Part shown: positions 53,756 to 61,803 of the stretch, in pieces
How positions within the stretch are numbered: position 1 is the first letter of the stretch
Layout: each line of letters opens with the position of its first letter
Source of the DNA: Ruminococcaceae bacterium AB4001
GTDB taxonomy: Bacteria; Bacillota; Clostridia; Saccharofermentanales; Saccharofermentanaceae
Direction: 5' to 3'
Length of the DNA: 64,000 nt
Assembly: GCA_000621765.1 (NCBI GenBank)
Contig: JHXJ01000003.1
Coordinates: 98,636 to 162,635 of the forward strand
Position numbers and translations under genes: made by a program
The notes under the pieces: model-generated
Seen by the model: the letters and a program-made list of their open reading frames with translations, nothing else
Database searches by the model: none
What the model was told of the DNA's origin: nothing

Positions 53756-53809
53756 AGGATACTTTTTTAACCCTTAAGTGCCTTTAAGGAACTCTTAAAT
53801 AGTTCTTAA
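53756..53809 (-). promoter_or_regulatory. Promoter of the ABC/FtsX operon with 11-bp-phased TTAAG boxes
   Basis: TTAA cores begin at 53774, 53784, 53795 and 53806 (spacing 10, 11, 11). On the minus strand they read TTTAAGAAC, TTTAAGAGT, CTTAAAGGC, CTTAAGGGT. The nearest ends 12 bp upstream of a -10 TATCCT (53761-53756), and no -35 consensus is visible. This suits activation by an OmpR/PhoB-type response regulator. Confidence 0.55.
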
Positions 53810-53841
53810 ATCGTTTGCTTCTTATATTTCACCAGTTCGAT

Positions 53842-53875
53842 ATTAAAAGGAGGCCATCTCAATGAAATGACCTCC
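53842..53875 (-). terminator. Terminator of the choline-binding-type protein gene
   Basis: Nine-pair stem GGAGGCCAT/ATGACCTCC (one G-T pair; 53849-53857, 53867-53875), followed on the minus strand by TTTTAATA. Confidence 0.82.
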
Positions 53876-53914
53876 GTGGATTATTATATATCAGTATTAT
53901 GAACCTTTGACAGT

Positions 53915-55708
53915 TTATTTGACCCAGTATCCTTTGGCATCAAAGGTATAGTTCTTATCATCGATCTTTATGGTAGTATTCTTTGCATACCAGCCGGAAG
54001 AGTCACCATACCACCAGCCTTTTGAATCCTGTTTCCAGGAAGCCCTGTACTGATATGTCCATGTTCCATCTTCATTGAGCTTGTAGCCGTTACACCATTC
54101 GTTAGCAGCCATAGCACCGCTCGGCTTGAAATAATACCACTTGCCGCCGATCTGCTGCCATCCTGTCTTCATTGATCCGTTAGATGCAAAATAGTACCAC
54201 ACACCGCCAATCTGCTTCCATCCGGTACTCATGGCGCCGTTGCTGCCAAAGTAATACCAGACTCCATCTATCAGCTGCCAGTTCTTTCTCATCGAACCAT
54301 CACTGCCGAGATAGTACCAGTATCCGCCGATCTTCTGCCATTCATTCAGCATCTTTCCATCGCTGTCCATGTAATACCAGGTACCTCTTACCTGAACCCA
54401 GCCTGTCTGCATTACACCGTCTGAACCGAAGTAGTACCAATATGTATATTTGCCTGCTGATGTAGCGTAAGTAATCTCCTTCCAACCGGTAATGATTCCT
54501 TCCTCCTTGGTGCAGTAATATGTCTTTCCATCAAGATCAACAAGGCCGTTTGCACAAGCTCCATTAGAACTGAAAATGTATTTCTTACCATCGATCGTTA
54601 CGAGGCCGGTCTGCATTACACCATTAGAATCAAAGTAGAACCATTCATAATAACGGTGTCCTGAAGAAACAAAACCGATTTCCTTCCAGCCGGTGACGGG
54701 ATTATTGTCTACATAATAAAACATACTTCCATCTGATATCTTGTACCAGCCTTTGATAGTTACTTTGTAATCGTTCCTGATATATCCGTCATATCCGCTT
54801 GCATTCACAAAAACAGTAACAGTTGCAGCATTATCCGGAACAACAAAATCCGGGCTGGCAGATTCCTGAATTGTCTTGGGTATGGTATAAGCACCTATTC
54901 CAATTCTTTCCTGTATGGCCCAAGTGTATGTTATCTTACTTGACGGTATCGAAGACGGAACCCCGGAGAGTGTTGCATGAAGTTTGTCACCCGCCTTAGG
55001 ATCAGAGATGTTTAACGTGATTGTTCCGGTAAAAACAACCGGTGATGCGTAGCCGTTAAGCAATTGCTCTCCGGTAACGATCTCTGACTTTCCGTCGACA
55101 GACCAGATATAATTGCTGTTTGACACAGCTCTGACTGTGGCTTGATAGTACAGGTCGCTTTCTATGAAATCATCATCGATCACCAGACTTGTCCCTGTAA
55201 CGGTCTTATTGATTCCTTTATCCAGCGTATACCAACTCGTCTTTGAAGCTCCTACTTGTATCTCCACGCTGTATTTGTCTGCATTCTCTACAGGATCCCA
55301 TTCCAAAGTCTTTCCGTTAAATCTGGGAACAGGATTGTCCAGTCTTGGCATAACAGCCGTATAATCAATAGATATTCTATTACTTGTTATTTCTAATCCG
55401 TTACTGCGAAATGCTGTTACCTCTATTTTATAGTTTCCACTCGGACATTTAATGCTCTTATTCATTGCATCACTAAGATTTAATGACGTAGTAGTTGTTG
55501 TTTTTGTAAAATTCTGAAAATGGTCTGATGTATCAAAAGCATAAACCGTGTATTTCGCAGCACTACTCACTGCGTCCCATGACAATACGCCGTTCTCATA
55601 CCGGATATTAAGGGAATCTGCCTGAATAGTTTTCGCCGGTATCAACGCGAATACCAAAGGCACTATAAGAAATACCGCAAACCATTTAGTAATATTTTTA
55701 CACTGCAT
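53915..55708 (-). CDS. Secreted surface protein with fibronectin-like domains and choline-binding-type cell-wall repeats
   Basis: 597 residues. Signal peptide with cleavage near PAKTIQA (residue about 30). Two fibronectin type III-like modules follow (ENGVLSWDAVSSAAKYTVYAFD and FNGKTLEWDPVENADKYSVEIQ, residues about 38-210), then an Ig-like region to about 330. About ten cell-wall-binding repeats run to the end (for example GWKQIGGVWYYFASNGSMKT and GWQQIGGKWYYFKPSGAMAA). These repeats bind choline or related wall polymer. No catalytic domain is present, so it is an adhesin or structural wall protein. ATG follows GAGGAGGGT. It is monocistronic with a good terminator. Confidence 0.92.
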   Translation of the reverse strand: MQCKNITKWFAVFLIVPLVFALIPAKTIQADSLNIRYENGVLSWDAVSSAAKYTVYAFDTSDHFQNFTKTTTTTSLNLSDAMNKSIKCPSGNYKIEVTAFRSNGLEITSNRISIDYTAVMPRLDNPVPRFNGKTLEWDPVENADKYSVEIQVGASKTSWYTLDKGINKTVTGTSLVIDDDFIESDLYYQATVRAVSNSNYIWSVDGKSEIVTGEQLLNGYASPVVFTGTITLNISDPKAGDKLHATLSGVPSSIPSSKITYTWAIQERIGIGAYTIPKTIQESASPDFVVPDNAATVTVFVNASGYDGYIRNDYKVTIKGWYKISDGSMFYYVDNNPVTGWKEIGFVSSGHRYYEWFYFDSNGVMQTGLVTIDGKKYIFSSNGACANGLVDLDGKTYYCTKEEGIITGWKEITYATSAGKYTYWYYFGSDGVMQTGWVQVRGTWYYMDSDGKMLNEWQKIGGYWYYLGSDGSMRKNWQLIDGVWYYFGSNGAMSTGWKQIGGVWYYFASNGSMKTGWQQIGGKWYYFKPSGAMAANEWCNGYKLNEDGTWTYQYRASWKQDSKGWWYGDSSGWYAKNTTIKIDDKNYTFDAKGYWVK

Positions 55709-55845
55709 TTTTCTACCCTCCTCTAAAACTTCTTACAAAAGGACAAGTATATTTTATCAATCGAACCGGAGAATACTATCACCCGAAAGAACCATTTTTC
55801 TTAACAAAGATGATTACATATCAGGAAATCCCTTGTGATTTCAGA

Positions 55846-57096
55846 TCACACGCACCTGATATAAAGTGATACTTCAAATCCTTCATCGAGATTCTTAAGA
55901 CCGAGTTTCCCGTCCATCTTTTCCATAAAGTAATTCGTTAAATACAGTCCCAGTCCTGCGCCTTCCTTGCTCACGGCATTGCTGCCTCTCTTATACTTTT
56001 CCTTAAGAAGGGGAAGTTCCTCAGGCTTGACGCCGGGACCTTCGTCAGAGATCCTTATTACAAGATAATCACCTGTTATCTCAGCGCTGACGCTCATGGG
56101 TGTATTTGCATACTTATATGAGTTCATGAATATGTTGTCAAAGACCTGCTGAAGTCTTAATTTATCAACAAAAACACTGCATGAAGGGATCTCGAATTTA
56201 CCCGCCTTGACCATATAATCCGAATTATGGATCAGAGGTATTATGTCAGCTGAATCGTAGGGACCCGGATTTACCGCGATCTCGGATGCATCCTGCACAC
56301 TTGAAGTAAAGAGATTATCAACCAGTGCTTTTATCTGGTCTGTCTTGACATTGATAACGTTGAACATCTCCTTAGTCCGTTCTTCTTTCGTTAATTCAAA
56401 ACCAACCTCAGAAGTCGACTTGATAGAAGCGACGGGCGTCTTTATATCGTGCGAAAGTTTTGCGACCATTTCATTCTTATCATCGATCGCTTTTTTCTCT
56501 GCGATACGTGCTTTCTTAAGTTCGGATCTCATAAGATCGAATGCTTCCGTAAACTCACCGAAAACATGACCTTCATCCATCATAAGCGGCATATCAAGGT
56601 TGCCCTCTGCAACTCTTGAAGCAAACGAATTAAGCTTCTTAAACGGTTTGATTATGTTTCTTCTTATATAGATATACCATGCTGCAACTATTACCATCTG
56701 CAGAATTCCGATCACTGCAAAAGTGATGACGATATTTTTCTTAACGCCTTCAAACTGCTCATCTTCGCTGTAGTCGAAAATGACCTTACCTACGATCTCA
56801 TCATTGACTTTAAGATCCAGGACAAGACCTCTTGTCTTTATCGCTTCATTGATCGTTTCAGAAAGACCGTCACGTGTTTTATAAACAAGATTTCCGTCAT
56901 TATCCAGAACGACATAATCAAGCTGTTTATCGTATTTGGAAATATCTCCGTAATTATCCGAGATAGAATACATGCACTCGTTAACCTTAACGGGATCTGT
57001 CTTGATATCACGTATGCTGGTGACCATGAAAAAGCACGCCAGAGCTTCAGCGATAAATGTCAGGACAAGTATCAGGATAAACGGTGCTTTCTTCAT
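55846..57096 (-). CDS. Sensor histidine kinase (HAMP type)
   Basis: 416 residues. Two TM helices (about 5-27 and 125-147) flank a small extracytoplasmic sensor of about 95 residues. A HAMP linker follows (RNIIKPFKKLNSFASRVAEGNLDMPL), then the phosphoacceptor KLSHDIKTPVASIKS (His near 215), N-box DNIFMNSYKYANTP, G1 ISDEGPGVKPEEL and G2 GAGLGLYLTNYFMEKM. Its start overlaps the stop of the response regulator gene (TAATG), so they are co-translated. The operon also carries a lipoprotein gene at its head, possibly its signal partner. Stimulus unknown. Confidence 0.94.
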   Translation of the reverse strand: MKKAPFILILVLTFIAEALACFFMVTSIRDIKTDPVKVNECMYSISDNYGDISKYDKQLDYVVLDNDGNLVYKTRDGLSETINEAIKTRGLVLDLKVNDEIVGKVIFDYSEDEQFEGVKKNIVITFAVIGILQMVIVAAWYIYIRRNIIKPFKKLNSFASRVAEGNLDMPLMMDEGHVFGEFTEAFDLMRSELKKARIAEKKAIDDKNEMVAKLSHDIKTPVASIKSTSEVGFELTKEERTKEMFNVINVKTDQIKALVDNLFTSSVQDASEIAVNPGPYDSADIIPLIHNSDYMVKAGKFEIPSCSVFVDKLRLQQVFDNIFMNSYKYANTPMSVSAEITGDYLVIRISDEGPGVKPEELPLLKEKYKRGSNAVSKEGAGLGLYLTNYFMEKMDGKLGLKNLDEGFEVSLYIRCV

Positions 57097-57791
57097 TATT
57101 CCGCTCTGGCTACGAACTTATAGCCTTCCTTCCAGACAGTGATGATATACTTCGGATCCTGAGGATCTTTTTCAATTGCCTCTCTTATTTTCCTGATGTG
57201 TACATTCAGCGTTCCGTCAGTCGTAAATCTGTCATTCCAGACGTTATCGAAGATCTCCGTTTTGGTGACGAGTCTGTTCCTGTTATTGATCAGATATTCG
57301 AGAAGCCTCCACTCGATCGACGTGATCTTCTTCTCCACACCGTCAACGAAAACAGTCTTATTGACAGAGTCAAGCTTAAGATAGCCGTCATCGTAATCTT
57401 CACTCTTTAAAGCGTCCTGCGCGTTATTCGAAAAACGCTTCAGAACGACCCTGACTTTTGCAAGCAGCACGCCCAGAGAATAAGGCTTTTCGATATAATC
57501 ATCGCCTCCGATATTAAGCGCGATTATCTTATCGTCATCAGTATTTCTCGCGGATATAAACAGGATCGGAACATTAAGTGTCTGACGTATCTTTTTGCAG
57601 ACTTCGAATCCGCTGCCGTCGGAAAGATTGATATCCAGGAGGACCAGTCCTGCTTCATTTTCCTTAAAGAATCCGTCTGCCTCAGAAGCAGAATAAACGG
57701 CAGCAGTCTTAACATCGAACATGTTGAAATACTCTGCGGTATTATCAGCAAGTTCTTTCTCGTCATCGATTATCAGGCAATCAAATCTCAT
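57096..57791 (-). CDS. OmpR/PhoB-family response regulator
   Basis: 231 residues. Receiver domain with acidic pocket IIDDEKE, phosphoacceptor Asp in LVLLDINLSDGSG (near 54) and Lys in GDDYIEKPYS (near 104). C-terminal winged helix from about 135 (ITSIEWRLLEYLINNRNRLVTKTEIFDNVWNDRF ... TLNVHIRKIREAIEKDPQDPKYIITVWKEGYKFV). Paired with the kinase that overlaps its end. It lies 16 bases after the lipoprotein gene. Confidence 0.95.
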   Translation of the reverse strand: MRFDCLIIDDEKELADNTAEYFNMFDVKTAAVYSASEADGFFKENEAGLVLLDINLSDGSGFEVCKKIRQTLNVPILFISARNTDDDKIIALNIGGDDYIEKPYSLGVLLAKVRVVLKRFSNNAQDALKSEDYDDGYLKLDSVNKTVFVDGVEKKITSIEWRLLEYLINNRNRLVTKTEIFDNVWNDRFTTDGTLNVHIRKIREAIEKDPQDPKYIITVWKEGYKFVARAE

Positions 57792-57807
57792 CTTTACTCC
57801 TAAATCT

Positions 57808-58659
57808 TTAGAATTCTATTTCTTCCATACCGGAAGACAAATCACGGAACAGCCTTATCTCGCTTTCTTTTGCACCGAAATCCTTCAGGTCGATCGCAAC
57901 GAACAGATCGCCGTCCTTATCCCTGAAATAGTACGCATTACCGGAAGGCGTCCCGTCAGAATCAGGGAATCTTTCATCAATCTCTTCCCATGAAAGGAAC
58001 TGACTGATATATGCACCAAGCGTATCCACATATACCGCATCCTTATCATATTTCTCATGGACATAATCTATGACATCGTATTCTTTCGTAGCGTTCCAGT
58101 CGTCAGTCTTCGCTTCGTAAGAACCGATGAAAACATTACCTTCGGCATATACGAGCAGCTCCGGTTCGAACAGCTTCTTTGTATCGTATTTCCGGATCAG
58201 GTCGCTGTATTGTTTTACTGCTTCATATGCTGTTGCATTTGAAACTCGTGTATTGAAAATCAGCTTCGGGTACTCGCATCTGAGATCAAACTCGTTTTCG
58301 AGATCACGGATCTCAGAGGATGCTTCATCGAAAATATAGTCGAGATATTTTTTCTCAAAATCAGATGATGTCTGCTCACTGTATCCGAAAATACTGCCGT
58401 CTATATTGATCGCCATCATCCTTGAAGTGACAGTATATTCAATCCCGGTCTCTTTATCTTTCAGCGTAACGGTGTTGACCGCATCATTTCCACTGCCATG
58501 AGAATCGTATCCGATGAGTTTTGCTGATCCGTAATTCTCGTTGGCATAACTGATCAGTTTTCTTTTTGATTTTACGGAACATCCGCCGATTGCAAAAACA
58601 AAAGACATAAGCAAAAGTATTGCCAATGTCCTGTTTACCGTCATGTATCTCTTTCTCAT
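57808..58659 (-). CDS. Lipoprotein heading a two-component operon
   Basis: 283 residues with a lipoprotein signal: basic MRKRYMTVNR, hydrophobic stretch, lipobox FAIGGC (Cys near 27). The mature part is charged, with no recognised domain. Features include ISYANENYGSAKLIGYDSHG, DKETGIEYTVTSRMMAINIDG near 70-95, FDEASSEIRDLENEF and a C-terminal YYFRDKDGDLFVAIDLKDFG. ATG follows GGAGTTCAC. Operon order lipoprotein - response regulator - kinase suggests it may present or bind the signal for the kinase; this is inference. Confidence 0.72.
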   Translation of the reverse strand: MRKRYMTVNRTLAILLLMSFVFAIGGCSVKSKRKLISYANENYGSAKLIGYDSHGSGNDAVNTVTLKDKETGIEYTVTSRMMAINIDGSIFGYSEQTSSDFEKKYLDYIFDEASSEIRDLENEFDLRCEYPKLIFNTRVSNATAYEAVKQYSDLIRKYDTKKLFEPELLVYAEGNVFIGSYEAKTDDWNATKEYDVIDYVHEKYDKDAVYVDTLGAYISQFLSWEEIDERFPDSDGTPSGNAYYFRDKDGDLFVAIDLKDFGAKESEIRLFRDLSSGMEEIEF

Positions 58660-58748
58660 GTGAACTCCTTATTCCCTAATATGTTCAACAAAGAAATTTT
58701 ACTTCAAAAAATAAGATTATGCGAACCAATTACATGACGGCATATTTA

Positions 58749-59975
58749 TCACATTGAGATGACGAAGACCTTGTTATATTCTTCGCCGAGATTATAACGA
58801 TTGATCTCGGGCTTCTGAATAAGCTTTAACGAGAAGTTATGCATATCGCAGATCTTCGTTGAGAGCGCAAGTCCCAAGCCGGTGCCGGCTCCAGATGCTC
58901 TCGACTCATCACCTGTTACAAACGGATCAAAGATCTGTTCTGAAAGTGGTGACGGGATCTCCTTACCAGTGTCAGATACAAATATCCTTACGTCTTCTGC
59001 TGTCGAGAAATTCTCGCACTTGATGTGCACACCGATCTTAGTGCCGCTGTCATTATGACGGATTGCATTGGTAATGAGATTGGTTATTACACGTGACATC
59101 TGAACGCTGTCCACATTGACATAAAGAGGTTTTTCGGGAATATTGATCTCTATCTCATCACCTGAAGATTCAATATCCGTATAACAGAAAGCACAGCAAG
59201 AGCGTATCATTTCGCAGATATCTGTCATACTCTTCTTTATCGTGAAACCTTCACTGTCCAGTTTCACGTAATCGAGCAGAAGCGCGACGACTTCGTTCAT
59301 CCTGTCAGTCTTGGTCATGATCGCTTCATGGTATTCGGATTGTTTATCCTTAGGAACGATACCGTCATTTAAGGCCTTGGCATAGCCGTAAACAGTCGTC
59401 ATTGGTGTCTTCAGATCATGGACGATGTTAGAGATCATGAGGTAACGGCGTTCTTCATCTTTCCTACGCTCGATTTCCTTTTCACGCTCTAACTTCCTGA
59501 TTTCTTTAGCAACGGTTATCGAGAAAACAATTCCTCCGATTATATAAGGCAGCAAAAGAATCACAATGACTATCAGGAGCGATAAGACCATTGAAATGAC
59601 CACGCTCGGGTTGCTGCTTAAAACGTGGATCGTTTCTTTCGCGTCTTCAACATCATCTACGATAAATCCACGGCGAACGATCAGATCCTCAAGAAATCCG
59701 GTAACTGCTTCCGGAGATGCCTTAAACACCGGAAAGATCCAATTGACCACCCAGGTCGCGATAAGGACGAACATTATGATAAAAAATCCTTCAGCGCCGT
59801 CTACCCTTATTACCTTGTCATATTTTGTGAATACAACTAAAAACGGGATCAGATATGTATTAGTAAGAGCAACAACAACAAGCTCGACTATACTCACGAT
59901 AACGAGGACAAAAAAGAATCTGGTGAGTATCAGGCCTTTGAGCTGTTTCTCACTGCTTTTCTTACCCGTTCCCAT
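58749..59975 (-). CDS. Sensor histidine kinase, second system
   Basis: 408 residues. TM helices near 15-45, 65-85 and 135-165, with an extracytoplasmic part of only about 50 residues, so signal sensing is probably within the membrane. Phosphoacceptor SNIVHDLKTPMTTVYGYAKAL (His near 188), N-box RVITNLITNAIRHNDSG, G1 VSDTGKEIPSPL and G2 GAGTGLGLALSTKI. ATG follows GAGAGG, and the palindrome TGTAACAATGTTACA lies 13 bases upstream of the start. Downstream partner of the OmpR-type regulator at 60024. Confidence 0.93.
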   Translation of the reverse strand: MGTGKKSSEKQLKGLILTRFFFVLVIVSIVELVVVALTNTYLIPFLVVFTKYDKVIRVDGAEGFFIIMFVLIATWVVNWIFPVFKASPEAVTGFLEDLIVRRGFIVDDVEDAKETIHVLSSNPSVVISMVLSLLIVIVILLLPYIIGGIVFSITVAKEIRKLEREKEIERRKDEERRYLMISNIVHDLKTPMTTVYGYAKALNDGIVPKDKQSEYHEAIMTKTDRMNEVVALLLDYVKLDSEGFTIKKSMTDICEMIRSCCAFCYTDIESSGDEIEINIPEKPLYVNVDSVQMSRVITNLITNAIRHNDSGTKIGVHIKCENFSTAEDVRIFVSDTGKEIPSPLSEQIFDPFVTGDESRASGAGTGLGLALSTKICDMHNFSLKLIQKPEINRYNLGEEYNKVFVISM

Positions 59976-59988
59976 TGATCAACCTCTC

Positions 59989-60031
59989 TGTAACAATGTT
60001 ACAATGCCTGTTTTTAGCGGTTTTCAGGCAT
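59989..60031. promoter_or_regulatory. Palindrome TGTAACAATGTTACA plus adjacent hairpin, copy 4
   Basis: The 15-bp palindrome (59989-60003) is followed by a second inverted repeat ATGCCTG/CAGGCAT (60004-60010, 60025-60031) enclosing TTTTTAGCGGTTTT. The same TTTTAGCGGTTTT flank follows the copy at 24436. Here it fills the gap between response regulator and kinase and covers the regulator's stop codon. Confidence 0.55.
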
Positions 60032-60707
60032 CCAGACGATAACCTAAACCACGAAGCGTCTTGATGTATCTTGACGGATCATCATCAAGTTTTGTCCTGA
60101 GTTTGCTTATCGCAACCATGATATTATTATCAGCTACGAAGTAATCTTCACCCCAGGCATATTCATAGATCTGCTGCTTCGTGAACACCTTACCCGGGTG
60201 ACGCATGAGCATTTCCATTATCTTATATTCAACGGAAGTAAGCTCCATAGACCTGCCTGATTTCAGGAGCATACATTTCTCCGTATCAAGCTCCAGATCT
60301 CCGCAGACGATCTTCTCTTTATGTTCCTCGCCGCCTCCAAGCGAATAGAAACGTCTGAGGTTTGATTTTACCCTGGCTACGACTTCCAAAGGATTAAAAG
60401 GTTTGCAGATATAATCATCGGCTCCGACATTGAGGCCAAGTATTCTCTCTGCATCAGCGGTACGGGCGGAGATGATCATAACAGGGACATTGCTGGTCTC
60501 CCTGATGTCTTTAAGAACATGGATGCCGTCTTTTCCCGGCATCATGACATCGAGCAGGATAATATCCGGACCGAACTGGCTTATTGCGCCTGAAACTTCC
60601 GTACCTGAGCCTACATCGAAAACTTCAAAACCGTCGTTTTCAAGATAAAGCCTTAAGAGATTTCTTATCTCTTTTTCATCATCTGCGATCAAAACCTTGT
60701 AACTCAT
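60024..60707 (-). CDS. OmpR/PhoB-family response regulator, second system
   Basis: About 227 residues from ATG 60707 (MSYKVLIADDEKE), directly after GGAGAGGATT; the TTG four codons earlier is part of that site. Receiver: Asp in IILLDVMMPGKDG (near 52) and Lys in DDYICKPFNP (near 101). Winged helix from about 130 (LTSVEYKIMEMLMRHPGKVFTKQQIYEYAWGEDYF ... SKLRTKLDDDPSRYIKTLRGLGYRLDA). Operon with the kinase downstream and perhaps DUF975 upstream. Likely binder of the phased TTAAG boxes at 61697-61751 and 53756-53809; this link is inferred. Confidence 0.95.
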   Translation of the reverse strand: MSYKVLIADDEKEIRNLLRLYLENDGFEVFDVGSGTEVSGAISQFGPDIILLDVMMPGKDGIHVLKDIRETSNVPVMIISARTADAERILGLNVGADDYICKPFNPLEVVARVKSNLRRFYSLGGGEEHKEKIVCGDLELDTEKCMLLKSGRSMELTSVEYKIMEMLMRHPGKVFTKQQIYEYAWGEDYFVADNNIMVAISKLRTKLDDDPSRYIKTLRGLGYRLDA

Positions 60708-60726
60708 AATCCTCTCCAAACCTAAA

Positions 60727-60757
60727 GCCGGCCGGAGGAGAACTATCCCCTCCGGCT
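60727..60757 (-). terminator. Possible terminator or attenuator after the DUF975 gene
   Basis: Stem CCGGAGG/CCTCCGG (60732-60738, 60749-60755) with flanking G/C pairs, 40 bases after the DUF975 stop codon. The minus strand then reads CTTTAGGTTT, a weak T-tract, so read-through into the response regulator gene is likely. Confidence 0.5.
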
Positions 60758-60795
60758 GACCATATTATAACCTATTCCTATTCCTATCCATTTTG

Positions 60796-61632
60796 TTACT
60801 TAACATCGATACCATACTTGATTGACTCATAGAGAGCTGCCTCTGTTGATGCCTTGTAAGGACCTACGAAGAAGATCTCGAGCATACCCATTGTGAAGAG
60901 TGAAAGGAGATCCCAACCTATGAATGAAAGATCGAGAACGAATGTCTTCCACTTGTTTCCCTTCATGAGTTTCTTGCTCTCTGCCAATGCATCCTTATAG
61001 TTGATCATAGGATTCTCACTTACGATATAAGGTACCAGTCTGTACTCATAGCTCTTAATGATTCCGGGAATAACGAACAGTAAGCTCCAGAGCCAGATGA
61101 ACAGATCTCTTAAGAAAGCTGTCTTGACGATATTCTTGTAGTGGGAATCAAATACATAAACGATGTTGCTGAGCTTTGCGGGTTCATCCAGGTTCTTTCT
61201 GAAGAACTTCCTGCATCCGTATTCAAAAGGTGTCATCAACAGATATCTGACTGCCAGAGCAAATGCAGCTATGATCAGTGAGATAATACCTACGATGATC
61301 ATCAGTACAATGAACGAACCGATTGCAAATCCCACTAACTCATCATTATCATCTAAAAAGTCAGGTTCGATATTGAAATCTATGTCAGTTCCGTCAACGT
61401 CAATATTGAAATCCACATCGGTATCTACATCAGTATCTACATCACTTCCAGAATCCGTCACATTTTCGAAGATGTTTCTGGATGTAGCCGGCACAGTATA
61501 TCCGCCACCGCTGGAGAATCCGTTTGAAGCTCCGACTATAGCGCTCAGGATCAATGCCACTAAGACACACTTCCAGAAATTCAGTTGAAACGCGCTCTTA
61601 CCCTTTTGCTTTACACTTTTCCTTGTCCACAT
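60796..61632 (-). CDS. DUF975 family membrane protein with an Asp-rich loop
   Basis: 278 residues with about six TM helices. Start MWTRKSVKQKGKSAFQLNFWKCVLVALIL is the typical DUF975 opening (K...L..N.W). The conserved second half contains PFEYGCRKFFRKNLDEPAKLSNIVYVF, FVIPGIIKSYEYRLVPYIVSENP and ALAESKKLMKGNKWKTFVLDLSF. Between the first two TM helices lies an insertion of about 55 residues with repeated DVDTDVD/DFNID units (residues 57-95), extremely acidic and probably extracytoplasmic. The family has no proven function. Its promoter carries the phased TTAAG boxes. Confidence 0.83.
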   Translation of the reverse strand: MWTRKSVKQKGKSAFQLNFWKCVLVALILSAIVGASNGFSSGGGYTVPATSRNIFENVTDSGSDVDTDVDTDVDFNIDVDGTDIDFNIEPDFLDDNDELVGFAIGSFIVLMIIVGIISLIIAAFALAVRYLLMTPFEYGCRKFFRKNLDEPAKLSNIVYVFDSHYKNIVKTAFLRDLFIWLWSLLFVIPGIIKSYEYRLVPYIVSENPMINYKDALAESKKLMKGNKWKTFVLDLSFIGWDLLSLFTMGMLEIFFVGPYKASTEAALYESIKYGIDVK

Positions 61633-61696
61633 ATTTGCGACCTCTCTTCCTATATTCTCTCGATTGGAATCCCTTATTCCTTTCTCTTACAATGCC

Positions 61697-61751
61697 ATTC
61701 TACATATCGAACCTTAACAGCGAAATCTCCGAACCTTAACTTAAACTTAAC
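61697..61751 (-). promoter_or_regulatory. DUF975 promoter with 11-bp-phased TTAA(C/G) boxes
   Basis: TTAAC (plus strand) begins at 61714, 61736 and 61747, offsets of 22 and 11 bp, with TTAAA at 61741. On the minus strand these read as TTAAG-type boxes. The nearest lies 11 bp upstream of a -10 TAGAAT (61702-61697). Nearly the same geometry as at 53756-53809. The region also lies upstream of the zinc-ribbon gene on the plus strand. Confidence 0.55.
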
Positions 61752-61803
61752 TTGTTCTTTTGATAGAATTGTTTCAGATAGAGCAAAGTCAGGAGATCAA
61801 AAG

